64,000 nt of DNA from CBDESM01 sp965205165. GTDB lineage: Bacteria > Chloroflexota > Dehalococcoidia > Bin125. Shown here piece by piece: positions 1 to 7,629 of the stretch. The notes beneath the pieces were generated by a model. The model searched no databases. It saw nothing but the letters and a program-made list of their open reading frames with translations, and was not told the origin of the DNA. The number at the start of each line of letters is the position of its first letter. The stretch's first letter is position 1. Where the stretch lies: positions 2,666,001-2,730,000 of the forward strand of contig OZ242037.1 of the NCBI GenBank assembly GCA_965205165.1, written 5' to 3'. Both the position numbers and the translations under genes were made by a program.

Positions 1-61
1 GCATGCCGAGGACGCGGACGTAGGGGAATCCGGCGCGGAGGAGTGCGTGCGGGTAGGCCAT
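1..61 (-). CDS. N-terminus of a gene running off the left edge (unidentified)
   Basis: An ATG at 59-61 on the minus strand opens 20 codons (MAYPHALLRAGFPYVRVLGM) that continue past the window edge. A GGAGCG Shine-Dalgarno-like run lies 7 nt upstream. The short peptide resembles the start of NHL/beta-propeller lyase-type proteins, but this is memory-based and cannot be tested on 20 residues. It follows the DUF1501 gene on the same strand after a hairpin. Confidence 0.45.
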   Translation of the reverse strand, partial: MAYPHALLRAGFPYVRVLGM

Positions 62-84
62 GGCGGCGCTCCGGTTCGATTTGG

Positions 85-114
85 GAGCGCCGCCGGCGCG
101 CATCGGCGGCGCTC
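85..114 (-). terminator. GC-rich hairpin after the DUF1501 gene
   Basis: Perfect 11-bp inverted repeat (85-95 with 104-114) around an 8-nt loop, 19 nt beyond the DUF1501 stop. There is no T tract, so it is either a high-GC intrinsic terminator or an mRNA-stabilising stem. Confidence 0.45.
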
Positions 115-132
115 GGCTGGACGGCTGTGGCG

Positions 133-1290
133 CTAGGCGGCGACCATCGTGCGCTTGAAGGGGCGGACCTGCTCGAAATCGCCCACCACGATCTCTTCCG
201 GCTTCACGCCCATCCACTGCTCGAGCATCGTGCCGTAGATGCCGCGGAAGTCGATCGTGTGCTTGAGATCCTCGCCGTTGAGCCACTCCTTGGGGTCGCG
301 CGAGGGATATTCGGCGTAGAGCCCGCCCTCGACCAGGTCGCCGATGATGAAGGCGCCGCCGCCCGAGCCGTGGTCGGTGCCCGAGCCGTTGTCCTTCATG
401 CGCCGGCCGAACTCGGTGAAGACGAGGATCGAGACCTCCTCGGCCGCGTCGTGTTCGCGCAGGTCGGTCATGAAGTCGGCCAGCGCGCCGGAGACGTCCT
501 GCAGCAGCTTGGGGTGGACCGGCGGCTGGTGCGAGTGCGTGTCGTAGCCGATGTGGTTGGTGTAGAAGACGCGGGTGCCGACGCCGGCCGTGTGGATGCG
601 GGCCACGTCGCGCAGCGCCTTGGCGATCGGGTTGCCGCCGTACTCGACGCTCGACTCGTACCTGCCGGGCACCTCGGCCAGCACCGCCGCGCCGGCCAGC
701 GAGTCGGTGCCGGTCTGCCGCAGGTAGTCCATCACCAGCCCCGCGCCCACGGCCGGGGTGTACATCCGCTTGAAGATCTCGAGATCGCGGTTGCGCTCCT
801 CTTCGGCGGCGATGTCCGGCATCAGCCCGTAGTTGTCGAGGTCGCCGACGGAGGTGGCGGTGACGCCCGGCGCGGCCATCGCGCGGGGCAGCCCGCGGCC
901 GATGTTGACGCCGGTCAGCGGATTTTCGCTCTCCGGGTCGAGCCGCTGGATCAGCTTGGCCACCCAGCCCTCGGTCGAGATGCGGTCCGGCTCGCAGGTG
1001 TGCATGATGTCCATGCCGCGGAAGTGCGAGCGGCTGGAGTTGGGGTAGCCGACGCCCTGCACGACCGCGACGTCGCCCTCGTCGTAGAGGTCCTTCAGCC
1101 GCTTCGCGTTGGGGTTGAAGCCGTACTCGTCGTTGACTTGCAGGACTTCCTCCTGCGGCACGTTGACGAGCGGGCGCGCGTCGTAGTAGTGCCCGTCCGT
1201 GTAGGGCACGAGCGTGTTCATGAAGTCGTTGCCGCCCGAGAGCTGGACGATGACGAGGACGGGGTCCTTCTGGCTGCCGTTGGTGCTCAT
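133..1290 (-). CDS. DUF1501 family protein
   Basis: A 385-residue protein of the DUF1501 family (alkaline-phosphatase-like fold by family knowledge, function unknown). Seen: an N-terminal QLSGGNDFMNTLVPY-type start, NSSRSHFRGMDIMHT near residue 100, and a C-terminal FTEFGRRMKDNGSGTDHGSGG block with family-typical Asp, His and Gly residues. It lacks the Tat signal many family members carry, so it may be cytoplasmic or exported with a partner. It lies 55 nt downstream of the DUF1800 gene on the same strand; these two families occur together very widely, which supports both calls. No catalytic role can be assigned from sequence. Confidence 0.9.
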   Translation of the reverse strand: MSTNGSQKDPVLVIVQLSGGNDFMNTLVPYTDGHYYDARPLVNVPQEEVLQVNDEYGFNPNAKRLKDLYDEGDVAVVQGVGYPNSSRSHFRGMDIMHTCEPDRISTEGWVAKLIQRLDPESENPLTGVNIGRGLPRAMAAPGVTATSVGDLDNYGLMPDIAAEEERNRDLEIFKRMYTPAVGAGLVMDYLRQTGTDSLAGAAVLAEVPGRYESSVEYGGNPIAKALRDVARIHTAGVGTRVFYTNHIGYDTHSHQPPVHPKLLQDVSGALADFMTDLREHDAAEEVSILVFTEFGRRMKDNGSGTDHGSGGGAFIIGDLVEGGLYAEYPSRDPKEWLNGEDLKHTIDFRGIYGTMLEQWMGVKPEEIVVGDFEQVRPFKRTMVAA

Positions 1291-1345
1291 GCGCTGGTGC
1301 CTTTCTCGGCGGGCCCGTTCGCGGGGCCCGCCGGCGGTGCCGTGG

Positions 1346-2743
1346 TTAGGCGAACTGGTACTCGGGCGAGGCGATCACGAGGCGCAGCATCTTGGCGGCG
1401 CGCTGGGCCGCCGCCTTGCGCTCCTCCTCGCCCGCGAAGTCGAGCGTGCCCGAGCCGGCGGCGTCGACCAGCGCGGCCCGGGTCGTGTCGCTGACCTCGA
1501 GCGGCCCGGCGAAGTCGAGCGCGGCGTCGACCAGCTCTTCCGAGCCGGCCGCTCCGGTGCCGGCGAGCCGGTCGGCGAGCGCCTGCACGGCCGGCGTCTC
1601 CTCGTCGGAGACGAGCTTGGAGGCGAAGTTGATCCGCTCCATCAGGGTGCCGCCGTCGATCCACTCCTTGCCGGTGTGCCAGCCCTCGACCGAGGGCGGG
1701 TCCATCAGCGATTGCCCCATCGCGCCGAGCTGGGTGTGCAGGTTCCACATCTCGGTCTGCGGCAGACCGAGCCGGCCGGACATCTTGTAGACGCCGGCGA
1801 CCCATTCGGCCGGGCACTTGACCCGCTTGCCGGTCGCGTTCTTGAAGAAGTCGGAGTTGAACAGCACCCGCATCACCGAGCGGATGTCGCCGTCCGATTC
1901 GGCGAAGGCGTCGGCCAGCGCCTGCACCGCCTGCGGATCGTTCGGCTCCTGCACGCTCCAGGCCGAGACGCCCGGCTCGTCGGCGACGAAGAAGTTGTAG
2001 AGGTGCCGCCCGATGAAGCGGCCGGTGGCCGGCTGCTGGGCGATGATGTCGATGATGTCCTCGCCGTTCCAGCGGCCGGTGCGGCCGAGGAAGGTCTTCT
2101 CGGAATCGTCGTGCAGTTCGGGCACGTACTTGAAGTGGGCGGGGTAGCCGCCGTGCGGGTAGAGCGGGATCGGCTGCTCGAAGGTCCAGCCGGTGAAGGC
2201 GTAGGCGGCGGCCTTGATGTCGTCCTCGCCGTAGTTGCCGACGCCCATCGAGAAGAGCTCCAGCAGCTCGCGCCCGTAGTTCTCGTTGGGCGCGCCGTTG
2301 AGGTTCTCGCAGTTGTCCAGCCAGTAGATCATGGCCGGGTCGCGCGAGAGCTCGGTCAGGATGGCGCGCATGTTGCCCAGCCCGAACCTGCGGAACATCT
2401 CGATGTGCGGCGCGACGGAGGGCCCGTGCTCGGACTTGAACCAGGCGGTGGCGAAGACGTGGTGCCAGAAGAGCGCCATCTTCTCGCGCAGCGGCGAGGC
2501 CGAGTTGACCATCCAGTAGATCCAGCGGCTGGACCAGAGCCAGGGCGTGTCGGAGTTGGCCAGCGAGGGGAAGTAGCGGAAGACGAGGTCGTCGTCCTCG
2601 TCCGGGATCGCCGGCGGGGAGATCAGCTCCTCGACCAGCTCCTCGTAGGGGCGCCGGGCGAGTTCGTCGAGCTCGGCGGGGGATGCGCCGGCCCCGGCTC
2701 GGCGCATCAAGTGGGCCGCAAGTCTGCGTTGCTCGGTTGACAT
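1346..2743 (-). CDS. DUF1800 family protein
   Basis: A 465-residue DUF1800 protein, the usual operon partner of DUF1501. Seen: AAHLMRRAGAGASPAELDEL at the N-terminus, KMALFWHHVFAT near residue 90, NYGRELLELFSMGVG near 150, and AYAFTGWTF and GRFIGRHLYNFFV blocks, all characteristic of the family. The start is ATG with GGAGG 6 nt upstream and a TATGAT -10 hexamer at 2777-2782. Function is unknown; family members are thought to act at or outside the membrane, although no signal peptide is visible here. It is the first gene of the DUF1800-DUF1501 operon and is divergent from the 2897 gene. Confidence 0.9.
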   Translation of the reverse strand: MSTEQRRLAAHLMRRAGAGASPAELDELARRPYEELVEELISPPAIPDEDDDLVFRYFPSLANSDTPWLWSSRWIYWMVNSASPLREKMALFWHHVFATAWFKSEHGPSVAPHIEMFRRFGLGNMRAILTELSRDPAMIYWLDNCENLNGAPNENYGRELLELFSMGVGNYGEDDIKAAAYAFTGWTFEQPIPLYPHGGYPAHFKYVPELHDDSEKTFLGRTGRWNGEDIIDIIAQQPATGRFIGRHLYNFFVADEPGVSAWSVQEPNDPQAVQALADAFAESDGDIRSVMRVLFNSDFFKNATGKRVKCPAEWVAGVYKMSGRLGLPQTEMWNLHTQLGAMGQSLMDPPSVEGWHTGKEWIDGGTLMERINFASKLVSDEETPAVQALADRLAGTGAAGSEELVDAALDFAGPLEVSDTTRAALVDAAGSGTLDFAGEEERKAAAQRAAKMLRLVIASPEYQFA

Positions 2744-2776
2744 CCGTGACCTCCGTGAGCGCTCGCGTGTCCGCGC

Positions 2777-2828
2777 ATCATAGTGTAAAGGCGATCCGGG
2801 CGCGACGGCCGGCCGGCGCGTCTATACT
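2777..2828. promoter_or_regulatory. divergent -10 elements
   Basis: TATGAT (minus strand, 2777-2782) faces the DUF1800 gene and TATACT (plus strand, 2823-2828) faces the gene at 2897. Each matches five of six positions of the sigma-70 -10 hexamer. No convincing -35 is visible for the plus-strand element. Confidence 0.45.
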
Positions 2829-2896
2829 GCGCCGAGCGCGGCCCCGCGGCCGGCGATCGGCCGGCGGCACGCGGGCGGCGCGACCGGAGGATGCAC

Positions 2897-4651
2897 ATGG
2901 CCGCCACCGCAGGACCCGCCGTCGACCGCGAAACCGCCCGGATCTACGACGAATACCGCGACACGATCGTCGAGCGCGACAACAAGAAGTCGCTGGGGAT
3001 CGCCTTCGACCTGATCAAGCGCGGGCGGCCGACGCCCGAGATCCTCTCGGAGACGATCCGCGCCCACGCGCCCTACACGCACGTGCCCTACCACCAGCGG
3101 ATCGACCAGGGCGTGGTGCGCTTCGTCAACAACGACCATTGCCTGCTCTCCTCGCGGGCGACCCTGCACCTGCAAGGCATGATGCCGGAGGAGCTGCACC
3201 ACCTGCCGCTGACCCAGACGGCGTGGTACGTGCCGACCGGCCTCGACATCTGGAACCAGCTGCTCGGGCGGATGCCCGGCCACTACTCGCGCCGCACCTA
3301 CGACCCCGCCAACTACCCCGACGGCCCCGCCCCGCCGCAGGTGCACTGGCCGCAGCAGGAGCCGCGGGCGCTGGACTGCTCGTTCGAGGAGGGCCTCAAC
3401 TACTGGCTCACGCTGGTCCAGCGCGGCAACGTCGAGGAGGAGTACGCGGTCTTCCTCGGCCTCTGGCAGAACAAGGAACGGCGCAAGGAGCTGCTCGCCC
3501 AGCTGATCTTCGCCGGCCTGATCGACGTGCAGGATCGGATGTTCTGGAACCGCTCCTACACGACCGGGCACAAGAGCTTCCGCGCGCGGGCCACGATCGA
3601 GCTGGGCCGGGCGATCGGCTGGGATCAGGCCGACCACGTGCTCTACGCCGGCGTGCCCGACATCGCCGTCGGCCCGCGCTGGTACTCGATCTACGAGTCG
3701 GCCTGCCAGATCATGATGTACCACCTCGAAGAAGAGGCCCCGTCGTCGTCGCTCAACGCGACCCAGGGGAGCACGCTGGACGCCGATCTGTTCGCCAACG
3801 AGACGCCGCTCTCCGAACCGGAGGCGGCCTCGCTGCAGCGGGCGATCATCCACGACTCGGAAGAGGCCTACATCGAGGACCTCACCCAGCTGCTGAAGGC
3901 GGGCCGCTCGCCCAAGTCGATCTTGGACGCGATCCAGATCGCGGCGGCGCGGGTCGTGCTGGAGTGCGGCTCGCCGGCCAACTTCTCGATGCCGCAGCAC
4001 GGCTACGAGTACTGCAACACGCTGGGCTGGTTCTACCAGAACTTCGAGCATCCGCACCGCACCAAGCTGCTCTATGTCGCGGCCAACTTCATCAACCAGT
4101 GCGCGCATTGGGTGGCCAACTCGAAGGGCAACCACTCGCGCGGCGCAGCCACCTATTTCGCCGGCTACGGCCGCGCCGGCGCGGCCGAGTCGATGCCGCA
4201 GTCGCGCATCCTCGGCAACCTCAACGACGCGATCCTGTCGCTCGACACCGAAGAGTCGGTCGCCTGGACGCAGGCCTACCTCGACAACGGCTACGAGCGG
4301 GACGTGCTGGTCGAAGCGCTGGCCGCCGGCATCGCCAAGCAAGGCAACGACCCGCACAACCAGGAGATCGGCCTCTGCATGCTGGAGGACTACCGCCGCA
4401 CCAGCTCCTCGCAGCGCGACACCCTGCTGCTCGCCGCCGCCCACCACACGGCCGGCCACATGAAGTACGGCGACCAGTACCAGTCCTACCGCCTCTACGC
4501 CGAGGCCTTCGGCATGCAGGTCGAGGAAGGCTGCCTCGGCGAGGAGCCCGTGATCGAGAACCTCGCCGACGACATCGAAGCCGAACTCTTGGTCGACTCC
4601 CCCGCCAAGGCCGGCGTCGCCCTCGGCTCGACGGCGACCGTGAACGGATAG
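2897..4651 (+). CDS. large helical His-rich protein, unknown function
   Basis: A 584-residue soluble protein that I do not recognise. There is no signal peptide or membrane segment. It looks alpha-helical and has several clustered His/Tyr motifs: HAPYTHVPYHQR (near residue 60), TTGHKSFRARATIELGRAIG (near 230), MPQHGYEYCNTLGWFYQNFEHPHR (near 370) and AAHHTAGHMKYGDQY (near 520). Such spaced His clusters suggest metal or heme binding or a helical oxidase-like fold, but this is inference. Start choice: GGAGG at 2886-2890 abuts an ATG at 2891, so the ATG at 2897 with 6-nt spacing is preferred. It is monocistronic, between the divergent DUF1800 gene and a hydrolase. Confidence 0.75.
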   Translation: MAATAGPAVDRETARIYDEYRDTIVERDNKKSLGIAFDLIKRGRPTPEILSETIRAHAPYTHVPYHQRIDQGVVRFVNNDHCLLSSRATLHLQGMMPEELHHLPLTQTAWYVPTGLDIWNQLLGRMPGHYSRRTYDPANYPDGPAPPQVHWPQQEPRALDCSFEEGLNYWLTLVQRGNVEEEYAVFLGLWQNKERRKELLAQLIFAGLIDVQDRMFWNRSYTTGHKSFRARATIELGRAIGWDQADHVLYAGVPDIAVGPRWYSIYESACQIMMYHLEEEAPSSSLNATQGSTLDADLFANETPLSEPEAASLQRAIIHDSEEAYIEDLTQLLKAGRSPKSILDAIQIAAARVVLECGSPANFSMPQHGYEYCNTLGWFYQNFEHPHRTKLLYVAANFINQCAHWVANSKGNHSRGAATYFAGYGRAGAAESMPQSRILGNLNDAILSLDTEESVAWTQAYLDNGYERDVLVEALAAGIAKQGNDPHNQEIGLCMLEDYRRTSSSQRDTLLLAAAHHTAGHMKYGDQYQSYRLYAEAFGMQVEEGCLGEEPVIENLADDIEAELLVDSPAKAGVALGSTATVNG

Positions 4652-4703
4652 GGAACGCGCCGCGCCGTTACCGCGTTTCGTACCGCGCAAGGGCGAACGG
4701 GGA

Positions 4704-4709
4704 TACGCT
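4704..4709 (+). promoter_or_regulatory. -10 hexamer TACGCT close to the start codon
   Basis: TACGCT ends 9 nt before the ATG at 4719, and no Shine-Dalgarno sequence is present. This is the layout expected for a leaderless or nearly leaderless mRNA. Confidence 0.35.
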
Positions 4710-4718
4710 TGTTGCCGC

Positions 4719-5711
4719 ATGCCTGAGCACCCCCACCCCAGCGCGGCCGCGCCGCACGCGATGCGACTGCTCGACGGCCGCCGCTTGGCGTGGGCCGAGT
4801 ACGGCGATCCGGAGGGCGCGCCGCTGTTCTTCCATCACGGAATTCCGTCCTCGCGCTTGGTCGCAGGGCCGCTGGACGGCGCGGCGCGGCGGAGCGGGGT
4901 GCGGCTGATCGCCCCGGATCGCCCCGGCTACGGACTGTCGGACCCGCTGCCGGGACGGCGGATCGTGGATTGGCCGCGCGATCTGCGGGCGATCGCCGAC
5001 TACTTGGAGCTGCCCAAGTTCTCGATCGCCGGAGTCTCCGCCGGGCTGACCTACACGCTGGCCTGCGCATTGGAGATGCCGGAGCGGCTGCGGCGCGTGG
5101 CGCTGATCTCCGGCCTGGGCCGGATCGACGACTCGACGGCGCTGGACGACATGAGCTACGAGTGGCGCTTGATCTACTCGCTCTTCCTCAAATCGCCGCG
5201 CCTGGCCAGCCTCTGGATGCGCGGCTACGGCAAGGCGGCCAAGCGCCGCCCGGAGCGGGTCGTCGAGGAGCAGATCAAGCGGATGCCGGAAGTCGACGGC
5301 GCGATCCTCGGCACGCCGGAGATCTCGGAGAACCGGATCGCGGACATCGAGGAAGCGTTCCGCCAAGGCTCGACCGCGGCTGCGGAAGAGTCGCGCAGCC
5401 ACCTTGATGATTGGGGCTTCGAGTACTCCCAGATCGAAACTGAGGTCCACCTCTGGCAGGGCACGCTGGACGAGAGCCACCCGCTGCGGATGGGCCGCGA
5501 GATCGCTCAGTCGCTCCCCAAGTGCCGCCCCCTGTTCGTGGACGGCGCTGGCGCCCTCGGCTTCATCACCCACGCCGAAGACATCTTCAACTGGCTCTTC
5601 GCCCCCGCCGGCGGCTCCCCGCCCCCCGAACGCGACTGGCTCCCCGAAGCCGAGCCGGAACCGGAACCCGTGCTCCCCCTGGGCGCAGTACCGGGCGAGT
5701 CGCTGCGGTAG
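4719..5711 (+). CDS. alpha/beta hydrolase with catalytic His replaced
   Basis: A 330-residue alpha/beta-hydrolase. Seen: the oxyanion region HHGIPSSR (39-46), DRPGYGLSD (67-75), the nucleophile elbow GVSAG with Ser107, and the acid-strand segment LWQGTLDESHP before residue 250. The usual catalytic-His loop (GxGH) reads GAGALGF (276-282), with Ala279 where His is expected. The only nearby His is His285, six residues later. The protein may therefore be catalytically dead, may use His285, or may have changed role. Its C-terminal 35 residues are Pro/Glu-rich. Its stop codon abuts the stop of the convergent NYN gene. No substrate can be predicted. Confidence 0.8.
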   Translation: MPEHPHPSAAAPHAMRLLDGRRLAWAEYGDPEGAPLFFHHGIPSSRLVAGPLDGAARRSGVRLIAPDRPGYGLSDPLPGRRIVDWPRDLRAIADYLELPKFSIAGVSAGLTYTLACALEMPERLRRVALISGLGRIDDSTALDDMSYEWRLIYSLFLKSPRLASLWMRGYGKAAKRRPERVVEEQIKRMPEVDGAILGTPEISENRIADIEEAFRQGSTAAAEESRSHLDDWGFEYSQIETEVHLWQGTLDESHPLRMGREIAQSLPKCRPLFVDGAGALGFITHAEDIFNWLFAPAGGSPPPERDWLPEAEPEPEPVLPLGAVPGESLR

Positions 5712-6389
5712 CTACAGCGAAATCTCCGAGCGACCGGCGTCAATGTCGATTACCGCATGGCAGCGTCGTGCGAGTCTTTGACCACCAGGCGGGAAGGCCG
5801 CTAGAACGATGTAACGGCCGGCCCGCCGGGCGGATTCGACCGCCGCCATCAGGTCGACATCCGCGCTGAGCAAGATGATCACGTCAAGGTCCCCGCTCCG
5901 GGCTGCTTCGGCAATCCGCACGGAGAGTCCCGTATCGACTTGTTTCTCCTGATATGCCACCAAAGGGGCGTTGCATGCGGGGCACTGTTCGATCGCTGCG
6001 CCGCATGCGGCGCAGCGAGGAGCCGCCCGCTGTTGTTGCTCGTACATGAAGACCCGCATCTTGTCTTGGCGGCGAAGGAATCTATCGACCCAGTTTCGGT
6101 GCCCTACGGAGCGGGGATTCGCCGGGTTATAGGATGTGAACACCGTAGTCCCGGCGTACTCCAGCGTTATCTGCAGACCGAGCTCTGCCCGTGCTCGTTC
6201 AACAAGCCACTGGGGAAACCGCTTCCAATCAACGCGCCAGACTTCGCCTCGACGGTCCAGTGAGGCGCGGCGATGTGACAAGGTGAAATTCCAAAAGTCA
6301 ACGAAGATGCCAGCGCGTGGCGGACGATTGAGCATTCTTGGTTGAGAGCTCCGAACTGGCGGTCTGTTCCCTTCTCGGCGAGCGGCCAC
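5712..6389 (-). CDS. NYN-domain (PIN-like) nuclease with zinc ribbon insert
   Basis: A 225-residue NYN/LabA-type protein, a family of PIN-like RNases that bind a metal through conserved Asp residues. Seen: GIFVDFWNF (Asp31), KQVDTGLSV (Asp152) and LLSADVDLM (Asp177, Asp179), the expected acidic triad. A CxxC-x6-CxxC zinc knuckle at Cys126/129/136/139 lies between the first and second acidic motifs. The ORF opens with GTG at 6389, but an ATG at 6335 (residue 19, just before the domain) is an equally plausible start; neither has a strong Shine-Dalgarno. A promoter at 6520-6548 and a strong UUCG hairpin lie upstream. Likely an RNA-processing or stress-linked nuclease; target unknown. Confidence 0.8.
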   Translation of the reverse strand: MAARREGNRPPVRSSQPRMLNRPPRAGIFVDFWNFTLSHRRASLDRRGEVWRVDWKRFPQWLVERARAELGLQITLEYAGTTVFTSYNPANPRSVGHRNWVDRFLRRQDKMRVFMYEQQQRAAPRCAACGAAIEQCPACNAPLVAYQEKQVDTGLSVRIAEAARSGDLDVIILLSADVDLMAAVESARRAGRYIVLAAFPPGGQRLARRCHAVIDIDAGRSEISL

Positions 6390-6418
6390 GACTCACATCC
6401 GATCTTGCCAAGCGCGAC

Positions 6419-6513
6419 GAGGGGGCTGCCGAAGCAGCCCCCTCTCGTGCCATTGGGCCGTGGTAAGCACCTGCGCGAAACGAGCCCGCGCCGCCACGGC
6501 CAGCGATGCCATT
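6419..6513 (-). ncRNA. candidate small RNA or structured leader upstream of the NYN gene
   Basis: Downstream of a good promoter (6520-6548, minus strand), the first 95 nt would fold into an 8-bp stem (6494-6501 with 6456-6463, enclosing a 5-bp GCGCG/CGCGC stem). An 11-bp GC stem (6419-6429 with 6434-6444) follows, closed on the minus strand by a C(UUCG)G tetraloop. The tetraloop orientation favours the minus strand. There is no U tract after the last stem. It is either a short RNA ended by the hairpin or an attenuator-like leader of the NYN gene. The TGCCATTGGG decamer occurs twice (near 6448 and 6507) around the first stem. Confidence 0.35.
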
Positions 6514-6519
6514 GGGACT

Positions 6520-6548
6520 AGGGTAGCGAATTGCGTGAGGCAAGTCAA
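6520..6548 (-). promoter_or_regulatory. sigma-70-type promoter TTGACT-N17-TACCCT
   Basis: On the minus strand, TTGACT (6543-6548) and TACCCT (6520-6525) are separated by exactly 17 nt. Transcription would start near 6513 and read toward the NYN gene. It is among the clearest promoters in the window. Confidence 0.55.
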
Positions 6549-6732
6549 CGGAAGACACCCGCCATGGCTGCCACACTGGAGCGTTGAGGGGGCCGCTCCA
6601 GCGTCCCCCCCGCGGTGGTTACGTGCTGCGGTTCAGCACCTGCGCAAGCATGAATGCGTGCGCCGCCGCAGCGAGCGGTGGTAACGCAGGGCATTCTAAG
6701 CGGCGCTTGGCCAGCTGTCAACCCGCGCCCGC
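6549..6732. other. gene-free stretch with inverted repeats
   Basis: No credible coding frame lies between the ThuA-like stop and the promoter at 6548. The stretch contains an 8-bp stem (6576-6583 with 6594-6601, 10-nt loop) and a 6-bp stem (6623-6628 with 6634-6639). A segment (AGCACCTGCGC) is repeated from near 6467 at 6635. It could be the 3' structure of the ThuA-like mRNA or part of the same structured region as 6419-6513. Confidence 0.4.
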
Positions 6733-7551
6733 TCAGCCTCTTGCCCAGTTGAGGGAGTTCTTGAGGAGCTGGGCGTACTCGTCGGTTTCCCAGGTGAAGC
6801 GGAGGGTGGTGGGCATCTCGCCGTTTTCGTCGCGGGCGTTTTCCTCGACGAAGGGCTGCGAGTTGGTGAGCGGGCTGTGGCAGTGGCCGAGGGCGATGTA
6901 GCAGACGCCGCCTTCGCCGATGGCGCGGGTGTAGCCGAAGACACGGGTGACGCCGTCGGCCTCGAGCGCGGTGTCCTCCTCGTAGTCGAAGCCGAAGTCG
7001 GGGTAGTTGTCGGGGCCGATCGGCGCGGTCAGCAGGATGTCGGTGCCGGGGCGATCGATGATCTCGATCATGTACGGCTCGTCGATCACGTCAAAGCGCT
7101 CCGGCAGGCCTTCGAGGATGGGCGAGTCGACCTTGGCGACATCGACGGTGAAGCGCTTGATCGGCGGGTGGTTGATGAAGAAGCCGCCGAGCGTGCGGTG
7201 GTGGTTCATCTTGACCATCTGGCGCTTGCCCTCGCCCATGCGCGCGGCCTTGCCGCCGGAGGTGCCGTGCAGGCCGAGCCAGTGGCCGCCGTTGGCGATC
7301 CAGTCCTTGAGCACTTCGTTCTGGTCGTCGTCGGCGTAGGGGCCGGCCGTGTAGGTGACGAGCACGTCGGTGACGGGCAGCCACTTCCACATGTCGGTGA
7401 AATCGTTGCCGACCGTCGTGCGGACGTTGCCGTCCTCGTAGAGCAGGTCGAGGATGCGCAGGCGGGCGTAGTCCATGTCGTGCCCGCCGTGCGAGCCGGG
7501 CGGGAAGCCGCCAGCGACGATGTGGACGCGGGTCGGTGCGGTGCTGGGCAT
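6733..7551 (-). CDS. ThuA-like domain protein
   Basis: A 272-residue protein of the ThuA family (glutamine amidotransferase-like fold, named from trehalose utilisation). Seen: VHIVAGGFPPGSHGGHDM at the N-terminus, DVLVTYTAGPYADDDQ near residue 65, GLHGTSGG near 93, FFINHPPIKRFTV near 120, and YIALGHCHSP near 225, whose GH-like end is typical of the family. No signal peptide is seen. AAGGGAAG sits 7-8 nt before the ATG and a TATCAT hexamer lies at 7588-7593 on the same strand. It stands alone between structured intergenic DNA and a lipoprotein gene. Involvement in sugar or polyol metabolism is a family-level guess. Confidence 0.8.
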   Translation of the reverse strand: MPSTAPTRVHIVAGGFPPGSHGGHDMDYARLRILDLLYEDGNVRTTVGNDFTDMWKWLPVTDVLVTYTAGPYADDDQNEVLKDWIANGGHWLGLHGTSGGKAARMGEGKRQMVKMNHHRTLGGFFINHPPIKRFTVDVAKVDSPILEGLPERFDVIDEPYMIEIIDRPGTDILLTAPIGPDNYPDFGFDYEEDTALEADGVTRVFGYTRAIGEGGVCYIALGHCHSPLTNSQPFVEENARDENGEMPTTLRFTWETDEYAQLLKNSLNWARG

Positions 7552-7629
7552 GCGGTCTTCCCTTCAGCGGCGGCTGGACATGGGCGGATGATAGGCGAAA
7601 CGGAACGGCGGCGTACCGCCGACGGCCGT

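Noticed and set aside
2822..4720. 632-codon minus-strand ORF opposite the large helical protein, and similar long antisense ORFs (for example 16549-18045, 36105-37931, 45785-48625)
   Set aside because: They show Arg/Pro/Val or Gly/Asp-rich low-complexity translations typical of high-GC shadows, lack recognisable motifs, and lie opposite genes with clear family signatures.
6419..6513. tmRNA, SRP RNA or RNase P RNA in the structured intergenic region
   Set aside because: None of the conserved core sequences of those RNAs is present on either strand.
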